Assembly (NCBI RefSeq): GCF_014042345.1
Contig: NZ_JACEZT010000005.1
Span: forward strand, 62,001-126,000
Origin: Rugamonas brunnea
GTDB taxonomy: Bacteria > Pseudomonadota > Gammaproteobacteria > Burkholderiales > Burkholderiaceae_D
Direction of reading: 5' to 3'
Length of the DNA stretch: 64,000 bases
Part shown: positions 1 to 8,496 of the stretch, piece by piece
Numbering within the stretch: position 1 is the stretch's first letter
Layout of the letters: each line of letters begins with the position of its first letter
The notes under the pieces: model-generated
What the model saw: only the letters and a program-made list of their open reading frames with translations
Databases searched by the model: none
Told to the model about the DNA's origin: nothing
Position numbers and translations under genes: made by a program

Positions 1-1
1 G

Positions 2-520
2 ACAGAAGCCGTGGCCCGCTACCTGTACAAGGTCATGGCCTACAAGGACGAGTACGAAGTGGCCCGCCTGTACACGGACGGTGCGTTCCAGCAGAAGATC
101 GCCGGCATGTTCGAAGGTGATATCAAGCTCAAGTTCCACCTGGCGCCGCCGCTGCTGGCCAAGCACGATGCCAAGGGCCAGTTGGTCAAGCAGGAATTCG
201 GTCCGTGGATGATGAAGGCGTTTGGCGTGCTGGCCAAGTTCAAGGGCTTGCGCGGCACGGCGCTCGACATCTTCGGCTACACGGCCGAGCGCAAGATGGA
301 GCGCGCGCTGATCGGTGAATACCGCCAGACTGTGTCGGCCCTGCTGCCCAAGCTGACGGCTGACAACCTGGCGCAAGCCGTGGCCATCGCCAGCATTCCG
401 GAAGACATCCGCGGCTACGGCCACGTGAAAGAGCGCCACTTCAAGGCGGCCAAGCAGAAGGAGGCGGCGCTGGTGGCCGCCCTCCACGCCCCGGCCAGCG
501 TGGCCGATCACGTGGCCTGA
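2..520 (+). CDS. Indolepyruvate ferredoxin oxidoreductase, C-terminal fragment
   Basis: The reading frame is open to the left edge, so only about the last 172 residues are present. The sequence (ARYLYKVMAYKDEYEVARLY near the start, then KFHLAPPLLAKHD and GYGHVKERH) matches the C-terminal domain of the large fused indolepyruvate:ferredoxin oxidoreductases, which oxidatively decarboxylate aryl-pyruvates from aromatic amino acid breakdown. The catalytic TPP, iron-sulfur and gamma domains would lie upstream of the window. The GTG at 11 is an internal codon rather than a start. The family call is from recognition of the conserved C-terminal segment. A palindromic element follows the stop. Confidence 0.85.
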   Translation, partial: TEAVARYLYKVMAYKDEYEVARLYTDGAFQQKIAGMFEGDIKLKFHLAPPLLAKHDAKGQLVKQEFGPWMMKAFGVLAKFKGLRGTALDIFGYTAERKMERALIGEYRQTVSALLPKLTADNLAQAVAIASIPEDIRGYGHVKERHFKAAKQKEAALVAALHAPASVADHVA

Positions 521-542
521 CGATCGCCTGACCGCCATCACC

Positions 543-612
543 ACAAAACCGGGGTCAGGTCATGAACTCACGCAATTTGCGTGAATGCATGACCTGACCC
601 CGGTTTTGTTTT
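543..612. repeat. REP-like palindromic element / terminator
   Basis: Two 22-nt perfect inverted arms (543-564 and 588-609) carry the core GGGGTCAGGTCATG. They flank a smaller palindrome, TCACGCAA/TTGCGTGA (568-575 and 577-584). A T-rich run follows on the plus strand. The nested symmetry and the GGTCAG-type core resemble the REP/BIME elements mobilised by RAYT (TnpA-REP) transposases. It could also terminate the upstream gene. Only one copy was seen in this window, so repeat status across the genome is inferred. Confidence 0.6.
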
Positions 613-652
613 TATAATTTCCATTCGCTTAACTTTTGCAGGAAGCTTGCTG

Positions 653-2419
653 ATGCTACGTACCGCCCTGTTGTTCGCCCTCGCCGGCGCTGCCTCGTTC
701 TCGCAGGCCGCCACACCCGCTGGCCTGTCCACCGTCGCGGAACGCTCCGGCTTCCAGAACACGGGACGCTATGATGAAGTGGTGGCCTTGTGCGCGCGCT
801 TCCAGCAGGCCTATCCGAAGGCCGTGCGCTGCTTCGAATATGGCCGCACGCCGGAAGGACGGCCGATGCTGGCGCTGGCCGCCTCGCGCACGGGGGCGCT
901 GACGCCGGCGCAGGCGCAGCGGCGCGGCCTGCCCGTGCTGCTGGTGCAGGGCGGCATCCACGCCGGTGAAATCGACGGCAAGGACGCCGGCTTCCTGGCG
1001 CTGCGCGAGGCGCTGGAGAACAAGGCCGCGCCGGGCGCGCTCGACAAGCAGGTGCTGTTGTTCGTCCCCGTGTTCAACGTCGATGGCCACGAGCGCTTCG
1101 GCCAGTGGAACCGCCCGAACCAGCGCGGCCCGGCGGCCATGGGCTGGCGCACCACGGCGCAGAATTTCAACCTGAACCGCGATTACATGAAGGCCGAGGC
1201 GCCCGAGATGCAGGCCATGCTGGCGCTGGTCAACCAGTGGGACCCGCTGGCCTACGTCGACCTGCACGTGACCGATGGCGCCAAGTTCCAGCCCGACGTG
1301 TCGATCCAGGTGGAACCGGTGCACGGCGGCGACGGCCCCTTGCGCGCGGCCGGCACCGCGCTGCGCGATGGCGTGATCGCTGACCTCAAGCGCCAGGGCT
1401 CCGATCCCAAGCCGTACTACATTTCCTTCGCCATGACGGATGATCCGGCCTCCGGCTTCATCGATGAAATGGCCACGCCGCGCTATTCGACCGGCTACTT
1501 CCTGCTGCGTAACCGCATCGCCATGCTGGTCGAAACCCACTCGTGGAAGGACTATCCGACCCGTGTGCGGGTGACGCGCAATACCGTCGTCTCGGTCATG
1601 GAGCAGGTGGCCGCGCACGGCAAGGACTGGCTGCGCACGGCCCACGAGGCGGACGCGCGCGGCGCCACGCTGGCCGGCGCCGAGGTGCCGCAGGGCTACC
1701 GCACCACCTACAACAGCAAGACCATCGAGTTCCCAGGCTACGCCTACACGCGCACCCAGTCCGACGTGTCCGGCGCCTTGATGACGCGCTACGATGAGAC
1801 GCGCCCGCAGACCTGGAGTGTGCCGCTGCGCGACGAGATCGTGCCGGACCTGCAGGTGGCCGCGCCGCGCGGCGGTTACCTGGTGCCGGCGGCGCAGGCC
1901 GACATGGTGGCGGCCAAGCTGCGCCTGCATGGCATCCGCTACCAGGTGCTGGGCGCGCCGCTGGAGAACGCGCCGGTGCAGGCGTTCCGCGCCGAGCGCG
2001 CCACCATGGCCGCGCAATCGTTCGAAGGGCGCCAGTCGCTCAAGGTGGAAGGCGCGTGGCGCGACGAGACGCGCAGCCTGGCCAAGGGCGCGCTGTTCGT
2101 ACCCATCGCCCAGCCCAAGGCGCGTCTGCTGATGGCGCTGCTCGAACCGCGCAACGTCGATTCGCTGCTGGCCTGGGGCTTGTTCAACAACGCCTTCGAG
2201 CGCAAGGAATACATGGAAGCCTATGTGGCCGAGGAGGTGGCGCGCGAACAGATGGCGGCCGATCCGGCGCTGGCGGCCGCGTTCCGCGACAAGCTGGCCA
2301 GGGACCCGGCCTTCGCGGCCAGCCCGGAAGCGCGGCTGGAATTCTTCGCCCGCCGCCACGCCTCGTGGGATGAGCGCTACAAGCTGTATCCGGTGCTGCG
2401 TACGGAGCGCAAGCTGTAA
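653..2419 (+). CDS. Secreted M14-family zinc carboxypeptidase
   Basis: A 588-residue metallopeptidase with an N-terminal signal peptide (cleavage likely after SFSQA). The zinc site is visible as H103-x-x-E106 in GGIHAGEIDGKD and H205 in YVDLHVTDG. A candidate catalytic glutamate is E294 in MLVETHSW. The downstream 290 residues are a family-specific extension. It probably trims C-terminal residues from peptides in the periplasm or outside the cell. The start at 653 is preferred over the TTG at 647 because GGAAG lies about 8 bases before the ATG. The gene stands alone and converges on the toxin-antitoxin pair. Confidence 0.9.
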   Translation: MLRTALLFALAGAASFSQAATPAGLSTVAERSGFQNTGRYDEVVALCARFQQAYPKAVRCFEYGRTPEGRPMLALAASRTGALTPAQAQRRGLPVLLVQGGIHAGEIDGKDAGFLALREALENKAAPGALDKQVLLFVPVFNVDGHERFGQWNRPNQRGPAAMGWRTTAQNFNLNRDYMKAEAPEMQAMLALVNQWDPLAYVDLHVTDGAKFQPDVSIQVEPVHGGDGPLRAAGTALRDGVIADLKRQGSDPKPYYISFAMTDDPASGFIDEMATPRYSTGYFLLRNRIAMLVETHSWKDYPTRVRVTRNTVVSVMEQVAAHGKDWLRTAHEADARGATLAGAEVPQGYRTTYNSKTIEFPGYAYTRTQSDVSGALMTRYDETRPQTWSVPLRDEIVPDLQVAAPRGGYLVPAAQADMVAAKLRLHGIRYQVLGAPLENAPVQAFRAERATMAAQSFEGRQSLKVEGAWRDETRSLAKGALFVPIAQPKARLLMALLEPRNVDSLLAWGLFNNAFERKEYMEAYVAEEVAREQMAADPALAAAFRDKLARDPAFAASPEARLEFFARRHASWDERYKLYPVLRTERKL

Positions 2420-2461
2420 GCCGGCGGGCAACCTGCTATCGTCCGCTCCGCTCTTGCCGCG

Positions 2462-2743
2462 TCAGGCTGGCTTGCGGGCGGCGTGGCGCAACTGAAGCAC
2501 AACAATGCTGGATTGTTGGACGCGATAGCGAAGCAGGTAGTTGGTGTGCACGACGAGCTGGCGTACGCCAGGGAGAGATTCTTTGCCCAACTGGGGAAAT
2601 TGGCGGAGTAATTCGACTTGATGCTGGACGCTGGCGGCGAACTGGTTTGCCGCCAGCGGATTGGCCGTTTTGATGTACTCGACTATCCGGATGAAATCGG
2701 AAAGTGCGCGCGGCGTCCAATGAAGGCCGAGTTTATGCGCCAT
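2462..2743 (-). CDS. ParE/RelE-family toxin
   Basis: A 93-residue protein starting MAHKLGLHWTPRALSDF, with the ParE-type helix (IRIVEYIKTANPLAANQF) and the C-terminal strands VHTNYLLRYRV and IVVLQLRH. ParE proteins poison DNA gyrase; RelE relatives cleave mRNA. The sequence looks closer to ParE, but the target is inferred. The ATG overlaps the end of the antitoxin frame by 11 bases, the usual translational coupling for type II systems. A longer N-terminal extension up to 2881 is open, but it would run through the antitoxin gene in another frame and is not part of the fold. Confidence 0.88.
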   Translation of the reverse strand: MAHKLGLHWTPRALSDFIRIVEYIKTANPLAANQFAASVQHQVELLRQFPQLGKESLPGVRQLVVHTNYLLRYRVQQSSIVVLQLRHAARKPA

Positions 2744-2966
2744 ATCGGGCAAACACTTCCCGAACCTCCTCTTCCTTCGCAAATTCCCCGCGATCCGCTT
2801 GGGCGAGCGCAATCTGGAGATCCCGGATTTCCGGCAGTCGCCACGCGAGATAGTCACGCAGCGCCGTGCGCCGGATTTCACTTTCAGATTGGCCGGTCAG
2901 CGCAACCAGTTCCGCGAGGTCTTGTTCGAGTTGATCAGGCAAATGTTTGTCGTTCGGTAAGCCCAT
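2733..2966 (-). CDS. Ribbon-helix-helix (CopG-type) antitoxin
   Basis: A 77-residue partner of the ParE-like toxin, beginning MGLPNDKHLPDQLEQDLAEL. The segment around QSESEIRRTALRDYL resembles a short RHH DNA-binding unit, and the charged C-terminal half (REFAKEEEVREVF region) would wrap the toxin. GGAGG lies five bases before the ATG at 2966, which decides this start over the upstream ATGs at 2987 and 3002. It probably represses its own promoter alone or with the toxin. It lies downstream of ttcA on the same strand, separated by about 70 bases. Confidence 0.85.
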   Translation of the reverse strand: MGLPNDKHLPDQLEQDLAELVALTGQSESEIRRTALRDYLAWRLPEIRDLQIALAQADRGEFAKEEEVREVFARYGA

Positions 2967-3037
2967 GGTCGCCTCCAAATGGATCTCCATTGTACGCCTC
3001 ACGCTGCCCGGCGCGAGGCGTCACGTCTTGACGACGG

Positions 3038-3958
3038 TCAGAACGACTGCAGCGGTATCGTGCCCGGCATCGTGGTCGGCGTGGCGCATGGCTCCTCGTC
3101 GAACGCGATGTCGCCCAGCGGGTTGGGCACGCCGTCGGCCTTGACGTTGACGAAGTCGAACAGCGCGCGGTCCATCAGGTGCGACGGCACCACGGTCGAC
3201 AGCGACGAGTAGATGTTCTCGACCCGGCCCGGATGCTTCTTCTCCCACTCGCGCAGCATGGCCTTGATCTGCTTGCGCTGCAGGTTCTCTTGCGAGCCGC
3301 ACAGGTCGCACGGGATGATGGGGAAGCCCTTCACTTCGGCGTAGCGCGCCGTGTCGGCTTCCTTCACGTAGGCCATGGGACGGATCACCACGTGCTTGCC
3401 ATCGTCCGACACCAGCTTGGCCGGCATGCCTTTCAGCTTCCCGCCGAAGAACATATTGAGGAAGAAGGTCTCCAGGATGTCGTCGCGGTGGTGGCCGAGC
3501 GCGATCTTGGTGGCGCCCAGTTCATCGGCCACGCGGTACAGGATGCCGCGCCGTAGCCGCGAGCACAGCGAGCAGGTGGTCTTGCCTTCGGGGATCAGGC
3601 GCTTGACGATGCTGTAGGTGTCCTGGTTCTCGATGTGGAAGGCGATGCCCAGTTCGGTCAGGTAGGCCGGCAGCACCTCGGCCGGGAAGTTGGGCTGCTT
3701 CTGGTCCAGGTTGACGGCCACGATGTCGAAGTGGATGGGCGCCCGTTCACGCAGCGTCATCAGGATGTCGAGCAGGGCGTAGCTGTCCTTGCCGCCGGAC
3801 AGGCACACCATCACCTTGTCGCCGTCCTCGATCATGTTGAAGTCGCCGATGGCTTGGCCGACCAGGCGGCACAGGCGTTTGTGCAGCTTGTTGTTCTCCA
3901 GCGCGATCTTCTCGGCCGATTTGCCGCCCTGGGCGGTCTCGTTCATGACGGCGCTCAT
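3038..3958 (-). CDS. ttcA: tRNA 2-thiocytidine biosynthesis protein TtcA
   Basis: A 306-residue PP-loop ATPase that thiolates cytidine 32 of some tRNAs using a 4Fe-4S cluster. The PP-loop SGGKDS is at residues 54-59. The two cluster cysteine pairs are CSLC (129-132) and CDLC (217-220), both intact. The start ATG at 3958 overlaps the folB stop in an ATGA arrangement, so the two genes are translationally coupled. Length and motifs agree with the family. Confidence 0.96.
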   Translation of the reverse strand: MSAVMNETAQGGKSAEKIALENNKLHKRLCRLVGQAIGDFNMIEDGDKVMVCLSGGKDSYALLDILMTLRERAPIHFDIVAVNLDQKQPNFPAEVLPAYLTELGIAFHIENQDTYSIVKRLIPEGKTTCSLCSRLRRGILYRVADELGATKIALGHHRDDILETFFLNMFFGGKLKGMPAKLVSDDGKHVVIRPMAYVKEADTARYAEVKGFPIIPCDLCGSQENLQRKQIKAMLREWEKKHPGRVENIYSSLSTVVPSHLMDRALFDFVNVKADGVPNPLGDIAFDEEPCATPTTMPGTIPLQSF

Positions 3959-4353
3959 ACGTTGTCCTTGATCTGGAATACTTCCACGCCCACGCCTTCG
4001 CAATCGGGATAGACGTCCGGCTTCATGGTCGACACGCGCGCGGCGCGCACGCGCGGGTGGGCCAGCATGGCGCGCACCACGTCGTCGCACAGGCTCTCCT
4101 GCAGGTGCACATGGCCTTGCGCCATGCGGCGCGCGATGGTTTCGCGCATGAAGTCGTAGTCCACCACTTCCTCCAGCTGGTCGTGGGTGGGGGTGGACAG
4201 GGCCAGCGGAATGTACAGGTCGACGTTGATCAGCACGCGCTGTTCGCCCTTCTTCTCGAAATCGTGCACGCCGATGTTGATCAGCACTTCGTAGTTGCGC
4301 AGGAACAGGCGCCGGCAATCGGTCAGGCGCGGGTGGGACAGGGCGGACAACAT
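3955..4353 (-). CDS. folB: Dihydroneopterin aldolase
   Basis: A 132-residue FolB-type protein that converts dihydroneopterin to hydroxymethyl-dihydropterin in folate synthesis. Family signatures include [19 protein letters not shown] near the start, [11 protein letters not shown] in the middle and the C-terminal [16 protein letters not shown]. An AGAAGG ribosome site precedes the ATG. It is coupled to ttcA downstream and follows a pteridine-reductase-like SDR gene by 78 bases. A short folate-related operon is therefore likely. Confidence 0.92.
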   Translation of the reverse strand: MLSALSHPRLTDCRRLFLRNYEVLINIGVHDFEKKGEQRVLINVDLYIPLALSTPTHDQLEEVVDYDFMRETIARRMAQGHVHLQESLCDDVVRAMLAHPRVRAARVSTMKPDVYPDCEGVGVEVFQIKDNV

Positions 4354-4431
4354 GGTTTTACCTTCTTTCGGAAATACGGAATAAACGATATAAATAATAT
4401 TTAGCCATCGGCATGCATGCTGTGCATGGCG

Positions 4432-5262
4432 CTACTGCGCCAGGAACATCACGTCACGCGCCAGCGGCATCAGGTGCTGGCCGCCGTCGACCAGCAGGGT
4501 GGTGCCGGTCAGGGCCCGGGCGCCGGCCGCGTAGACGACGGCGGCGGCAATGTCATCCGGCGTGCTGGAGCGGCCCAGCGGCGTTTGCTTGTGGGCCTGG
4601 ACGAAGCCGGCCTCGGTCTGCTCGCCCGACACCAGCGTGATGCCGGGCGCCACGCCCACCACCCGCAGCTTGGGCGCCAGTTGCTGGGCCAGCATGGTGG
4701 TGGCCGTCTGCAGCGCGGCCTTGGACAGGGTGTAGGACAGGAAGTCGGGATTGAGATTGTACAGTTTTTGGTCCAGCAGGTTGATCACGGCGCCCTGGCC
4801 GCCGTCCGGCGTGACTGCGTGCAGCGCTTGCGCCAGCAGGATGGGGGCGGCCAGGTTGGCGCGCATGTGGGCCTCCATCCGGGCCACGGAGAAGTCGGTG
4901 GCGCTGTCGTAATCGAACAGCGAGGCGTTGTTGACCACGCAGTCGAGCGCGCCCAGCGCGGCCACGGCGCGCGGCACCAGCGCGCGCGCGGCCGCCTCGT
5001 CGGCCAGGTCGGCCTCCAGCGTGACGGCGCGCCGGCCCAGCGCCGTGATGGCCCCGGCCACTTCGCCCGCCTGCGCGGCGGAAGCGCGGTAGTGCACGGC
5101 CACGTCCCAGCCGGCCCGCGCCAGCGCCAGCGCGATGGCGCGCCCGATGCGCCGGCCGGCGCCGCTTACGAGCGCCACTGGCGCTCGTGCGCCCAGCGCC
5201 ACCGGCGCGCGTGCGCCGGACGCCAACGGAGCTGGAGGGGAGGGATGCTGTGTGCTGGTCAT
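4432..5262 (-). CDS. Pteridine-reductase/FolM-like short-chain dehydrogenase
   Basis: A 276-residue Rossmann-fold NAD(P)H oxidoreductase. The cofactor loop is SGAGRRIGRAIA (residues 33-44), followed by NNAS at 111-114. The active site has Y177 and K181 (YTLSK). The usual catalytic serine position holds D164 (NLLDQK), as in PTR1 and FolM pteridine reductases, which reduce dihydro- to tetrahydropterins. The neighbouring folB supports a pterin role. The N-terminus is odd: GARAPVAL occurs twice in tandem (16-23 and 24-31), duplicating the first beta strand. The start has no clear ribosome site. Another SDR substrate cannot be excluded. Confidence 0.8.
   Translation of the reverse strand: MTSTQHPSPPAPLASGARAPVALGARAPVALVSGAGRRIGRAIALALARAGWDVAVHYRASAAQAGEVAGAITALGRRAVTLEADLADEAAARALVPRAVAALGALDCVVNNASLFDYDSATDFSVARMEAHMRANLAAPILLAQALHAVTPDGGQGAVINLLDQKLYNLNPDFLSYTLSKAALQTATTMLAQQLAPKLRVVGVAPGITLVSGEQTEAGFVQAHKQTPLGRSSTPDDIAAAVVYAAGARALTGTTLLVDGGQHLMPLARDVMFLAQ
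5171..5218. repeat. Two tandem 24-bp units inside the SDR gene
   Basis: Units 5171-5194 and 5195-5218 differ at only a few bases. On the minus strand they encode the doubled GARAPVAL in the SDR N-terminus. The period is a multiple of three, so the frame is kept. Confidence 0.85.
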
Positions 5263-5336
5263 GGGTTCTACATTGAAGTTCTACATTGGATCGCAGGTCA
5301 AATACAGCCAACTGGCGCCCGCGCGCGCCGATTCGC

Positions 5337-5342
5337 TACAAT
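5337..5342 (+). promoter_or_regulatory. -10 box placing transcription start at the ATG of the MidA-type gene
   Basis: TACAAT ends six bases before the ATG at 5349, with no Shine-Dalgarno between them. A weak CTGGCG -35-like hexamer lies at 5312-5317. The layout suggests a leaderless or nearly leaderless mRNA. Confidence 0.45.
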
Positions 5343-5348
5343 GCGGGA

Positions 5349-6509
5349 ATGTCTCTACCCGCACCTACTTCGGACGCGCTGGCCGCGTCGCACGCCTTGC
5401 AGCACCGGATCGCCGCCGACATCGAACGGCACGCCGGCGCCATTTCCTTCGCCCGCTACATGGAGCTGGCCCTGTACGCGCCCGACCTGGGCTACTACAG
5501 CGGCGGCGCCGCCAAGCTGGGAAAAGATGGCGATTTTACAACCGCGCCCGAGCTCTCGCCCCTGTTCGGGGCCGCGCTGGCGCAGGTGGCAGCCGCTATT
5601 ATCGCCCAAAGCGCGCCGCGCATCCTCGAATTTGGCGCCGGCACGGGCAAGCTGGCCTATGACGTGCTGACCGAACTGGCGGCCGCCGGCGTGGCCGTGG
5701 AGCGCTACGCCATCGTCGACCTGTCGGGCGAACTGCGGGCGCGCCAACGCGAGACGCTGCGCGACTTCCCCCAGGTCGAATGGCTGGACACCCTGCCCGA
5801 GGCGTGGGAAGGCGTGGTGCTGGCCAACGAAGTGCTGGACGCCATGCCCGTGCAGCTGGTGCGCAAGACGGCCGCCGGCTGGCGCGAATTGCTGGTGACG
5901 GTGGAGGAGGGGCGCTTCACCTACGCGGAGGCGGTCCCGGACGCCGCGCTGGCGGCCCAGGTGGAACGCCAGATACTGCACACTACCCACCCGGACGACC
6001 TGCCCGACGGCTACACGACAGAAGTGCATGGCGCGGCCTGCGGCTTCATGGCGTCGCTGGCGGCCATGCTGGCGCGCGGCGCCGGCGGCGCGGCCATCCT
6101 GCTCGATTACGGCTTCCCGGCCCATGAGTACTACCTGGGCCAGCGCGAGGCCGGCACGCTGATGTGCCACTACCGCCACCATGCCCACCCGGACCCTTTC
6201 TACTACCCGGGCCTGCAGGACATCACGGCGCACGTGGACTTTACGGCCATGGCGCTGGCGGCCCAGGATGGCGGCGCCGACGTGCTCGGCTATATGAACC
6301 AGGCCGGCTTCCTGATCGGGGCCGGCATCGGCGAACTGCTGCTGCGCACCGATCCGGCCGACGCGCGCCGCTACCTGCCGCAGGCCAACGCGCTGCAAAA
6401 GCTGGTGTCGCCGGCCGAAATGGGCGAGTTGTTCAAGGTGCTGGTGGTGGGCCACGGCGTGGCATTGCCGGCCGCCATACTGGCCCATGACCGCTGCCAC
6501 CGGCTGTGA
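5349..6509 (+). CDS. MidA/NDUFAF7-type SAM-dependent methyltransferase
   Basis: A 386-residue protein of the DUF185 family. The SAM-binding motif is ILEFGAGTGKLAYDVL, followed by YAIVDLSGELRARQ and VVLANEVLDAMPVQL. The N-terminal segment ISFARYMELALYAPDLGYY is the family signature, and DFTTAPELSPLFG follows. In mitochondria the relative NDUFAF7 methylates an arginine of complex I; the bacterial substrate is not established. The gene is divergent from the SDR gene with 86 bases between them. Its product is likely cytoplasmic. Confidence 0.88.
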   Translation: MSLPAPTSDALAASHALQHRIAADIERHAGAISFARYMELALYAPDLGYYSGGAAKLGKDGDFTTAPELSPLFGAALAQVAAAIIAQSAPRILEFGAGTGKLAYDVLTELAAAGVAVERYAIVDLSGELRARQRETLRDFPQVEWLDTLPEAWEGVVLANEVLDAMPVQLVRKTAAGWRELLVTVEEGRFTYAEAVPDAALAAQVERQILHTTHPDDLPDGYTTEVHGAACGFMASLAAMLARGAGGAAILLDYGFPAHEYYLGQREAGTLMCHYRHHAHPDPFYYPGLQDITAHVDFTAMALAAQDGGADVLGYMNQAGFLIGAGIGELLLRTDPADARRYLPQANALQKLVSPAEMGELFKVLVVGHGVALPAAILAHDRCHRL

Positions 6510-6643
6510 TCAGTTTGACCATCATCGGAACAGCCGTCACTTTCTCCTTGAATTCCATGCGATTTCACGCCAAAACTCGGCTATGATGACTGATTCAGCG
6601 TGAACACCCGTCGCGGCGCGCTTGTTGAAAACTGAATGGAACG

Positions 6644-7657
6644 ATGGGAAAGATACACACTCACTATGACAACCTGAAAGTGTCGCGCATGGCGCCTCAG
6701 GAAGTCATACGTGCCGCCTACAAGGCCCTGAGCCAGAAATATCATCCGGACAAGAATCCCGGCGATGAGAAGGCTGCGCGCATCATGGCCATCCTCAACA
6801 GCGCCTATGGCACCCTGTCCGATCCCCAGCGCCGCAAGGAGCATGACGAATGGATCGCGGCCGAGGAATGGGAGATCGAGTGGCTGGAAAGCACGCGCCA
6901 CGAGGATAACCGCGACAGCCACGGCCGCCCGCGCCACGACGCCCCGCAGCAAGCGTGGGGCGCCGAGGACGAGGAACCGCGCCTGCCGCGCCGGCGCCGC
7001 AACTGGCGCCTGTGGCTGGGCATGGGACTGTGCCTGGGGCTGGGCTGGGCGGCTGGCGTGAGCATGGTGGGCACGCCCCAGCTGCTGGCCACCATGCTGG
7101 CCTCGGCGTGGGGCGACAAGGCCGATGGCGCCGACAACGGCAGTGCCGCGCGCACGCCGCGCGGGAACGGCAAGCTGGCCGCGCGCCAGGGCGGCCGGGC
7201 CGACGCGCGCGACGACGGCGCCCTCGACAGCTGGGCCGTCGGCCATCCCTACCAGACCGAGGCGGCCGCTGCGCGCCCGGCGCCCATCAAGGTGCTGGCC
7301 CTGTCGCAGATCGTGCTGCCCGGTTCGCTGGCCGACTGCGAAGGGGCCACGCCGGCCTCCACCGCCCCCAACGGCGAGCCGTGGCCAACCCAGTCCGGCT
7401 ATGTGGACGGGTTCCCCGTATCCGCCAGGGGCGAGGACATGCAGCTGCTGCTCGATAACAGCACCAACGCCTCGGCCGCGTTCATCAAGGTGTACGACAT
7501 GGAGCGCCACGCCAATGTGCGCTATGTGTTCGTGCTGGCCCACGACAAGCTGGTGGTGGACAAGCTGTTGAGCGGCAAATATGAGATCCGCTACCAGAAC
7601 ATCGACCTGGGCGCCGGCTGCCCGCCACCCAAGGCGACCACCACGGCCAGCAACTGA
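6644..7657 (+). CDS. Membrane-anchored J-domain protein
   Basis: A 337-residue protein with an N-terminal J-domain (residues about 6-65) whose HPD tripeptide is at 34-36 (YHPDKNPGD), so it should stimulate a DnaK ATPase. An arginine-rich patch (LPRRRRNWRLW) precedes one hydrophobic segment (about 125-145), followed by a low-complexity linker. A C-terminal domain of about 120 residues contains QLLLDNSTNASAAFIKVYDM and YEIRYQNIDLG. The cytoplasmic J-domain and an external C-terminal domain are inferred from the positive patch. It lacks the zinc-finger and C-terminal regions of DnaJ. The target of the C-terminal domain is unknown. Confidence 0.85.
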   Translation: MGKIHTHYDNLKVSRMAPQEVIRAAYKALSQKYHPDKNPGDEKAARIMAILNSAYGTLSDPQRRKEHDEWIAAEEWEIEWLESTRHEDNRDSHGRPRHDAPQQAWGAEDEEPRLPRRRRNWRLWLGMGLCLGLGWAAGVSMVGTPQLLATMLASAWGDKADGADNGSAARTPRGNGKLAARQGGRADARDDGALDSWAVGHPYQTEAAAARPAPIKVLALSQIVLPGSLADCEGATPASTAPNGEPWPTQSGYVDGFPVSARGEDMQLLLDNSTNASAAFIKVYDMERHANVRYVFVLAHDKLVVDKLLSGKYEIRYQNIDLGAGCPPPKATTTASN

Positions 7658-7702
7658 GCCCGCCGCCCGGGGCTGCCCGGGTCTGCTGCGTCTGTGCCGG
7701 CC

Positions 7703-8197
7703 TCAGGCGCTGGGCGCGTCGCTCAGGCCCATCTCCGCGCTCGACATGAGCTTGTCGATATCGACCAGGATCAGCATGCGCTCGTCGATCGTGCCCAGGC
7801 CTATCATGTAGTCGCTGCTGAAGGCCGTGCCCATCTCGGGCGCCGGCTTGACCTGGTCGGGCGTGAGTGTGGTCACGTCCGACACCGAGTCGACCACCAT
7901 GCCCACCACCCGGCCGTTGATATTGAGGATGATGACCACCGTGAACTGGTCGTACACCGGTTCGCCCAGCCGGAACTTGATGCGCATGTCCACCACCGGG
8001 ATGATGATGCCGCGCAGATTGATCACGCCCTTGATGAATTCGGGCGCGTTGGCGATCCGGGTCACGGCCTCGTAGCCGCGGATCTCCTGCACTTTCAGGA
8101 TGTCGATGCCGTATTCCTCGGAGCCGAGGGTGAAGGCGAGAAATTCGCGCCCGGCGATATCGTTGCCGGACACGGTGGCCGATGCGGGTTCTTGCAT
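7703..8197 (-). CDS. cheW: CheW-type coupling protein
   Basis: A 164-residue CheW domain protein that links chemoreceptors to a CheA kinase. Conserved pieces are [37 protein letters not shown] and [12 protein letters not shown]. The ATG at 8197 has AAGGA about eight bases upstream. It lies apart from the main chemotaxis operon near the right end of the window and is divergent from an HD-GYP response regulator. It may serve a different array or be shared. Confidence 0.93.
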   Translation of the reverse strand: MQEPASATVSGNDIAGREFLAFTLGSEEYGIDILKVQEIRGYEAVTRIANAPEFIKGVINLRGIIIPVVDMRIKFRLGEPVYDQFTVVIILNINGRVVGMVVDSVSDVTTLTPDQVKPAPEMGTAFSSDYMIGLGTIDERMLILVDIDKLMSSAEMGLSDAPSA

Positions 8198-8496
8198 GCT
8201 AGGGTCCTTTGCGTCGTGGGCGGTCCGCGTGGTCGCGGATCCGGGGCCGGCGGGGTTGCGCCGCCGGGCTCGTCTTCGTTGGTCGCCGCGGCCCGTCCAA
8301 CCGCGCGCGCCGCCGTGCAAGAGTAGCAGAGTCGGTGCCGGAATACGAGCGCGGCGGCCCCGGTTTTCGCACTTTGTCGGCCCCCGCCGGCGATCGCCCC
8401 GGTAGGGGTTGTCACGTTGTAAGAATCTGATTATGCTAGGATCAAGGCGGCACCGAGACCGCCTGCCGGGCGGCAAGCGCCCCATGAGGAGACTGT
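8198..8496. other. Divergent intergenic region between cheW and the HD-GYP gene
   Basis: About 300 GC-rich bases without a supportable gene. The right end is more AT-rich and holds a promoter for the plus-strand gene; nothing distinct was seen in the rest. Confidence 0.6.
8409..8437 (+). promoter_or_regulatory. Sigma70-type promoter for the HD-GYP response regulator
   Basis: TTGTCA (8409-8414) and TATGCT (8432-8437) are separated by 17 bases, about 60 bases before the ATG at 8497. An overlapping TGCTAGGAT could act as an extended -10 instead. Confidence 0.55.

Noticed and set aside
656-2431. 591-residue minus-strand frame opposite the M14 peptidase
   Set aside because: Composition is typical of an antisense shadow (runs of R, H, Q, G); the plus strand has signal peptide and zinc ligands.
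2744-2881. N-terminal extension of the ParE-like toxin
   Set aside because: It would overlap the antitoxin gene by about 150 bases in another frame and is not part of the ParE fold; the coupled ATG at 2743 is better.
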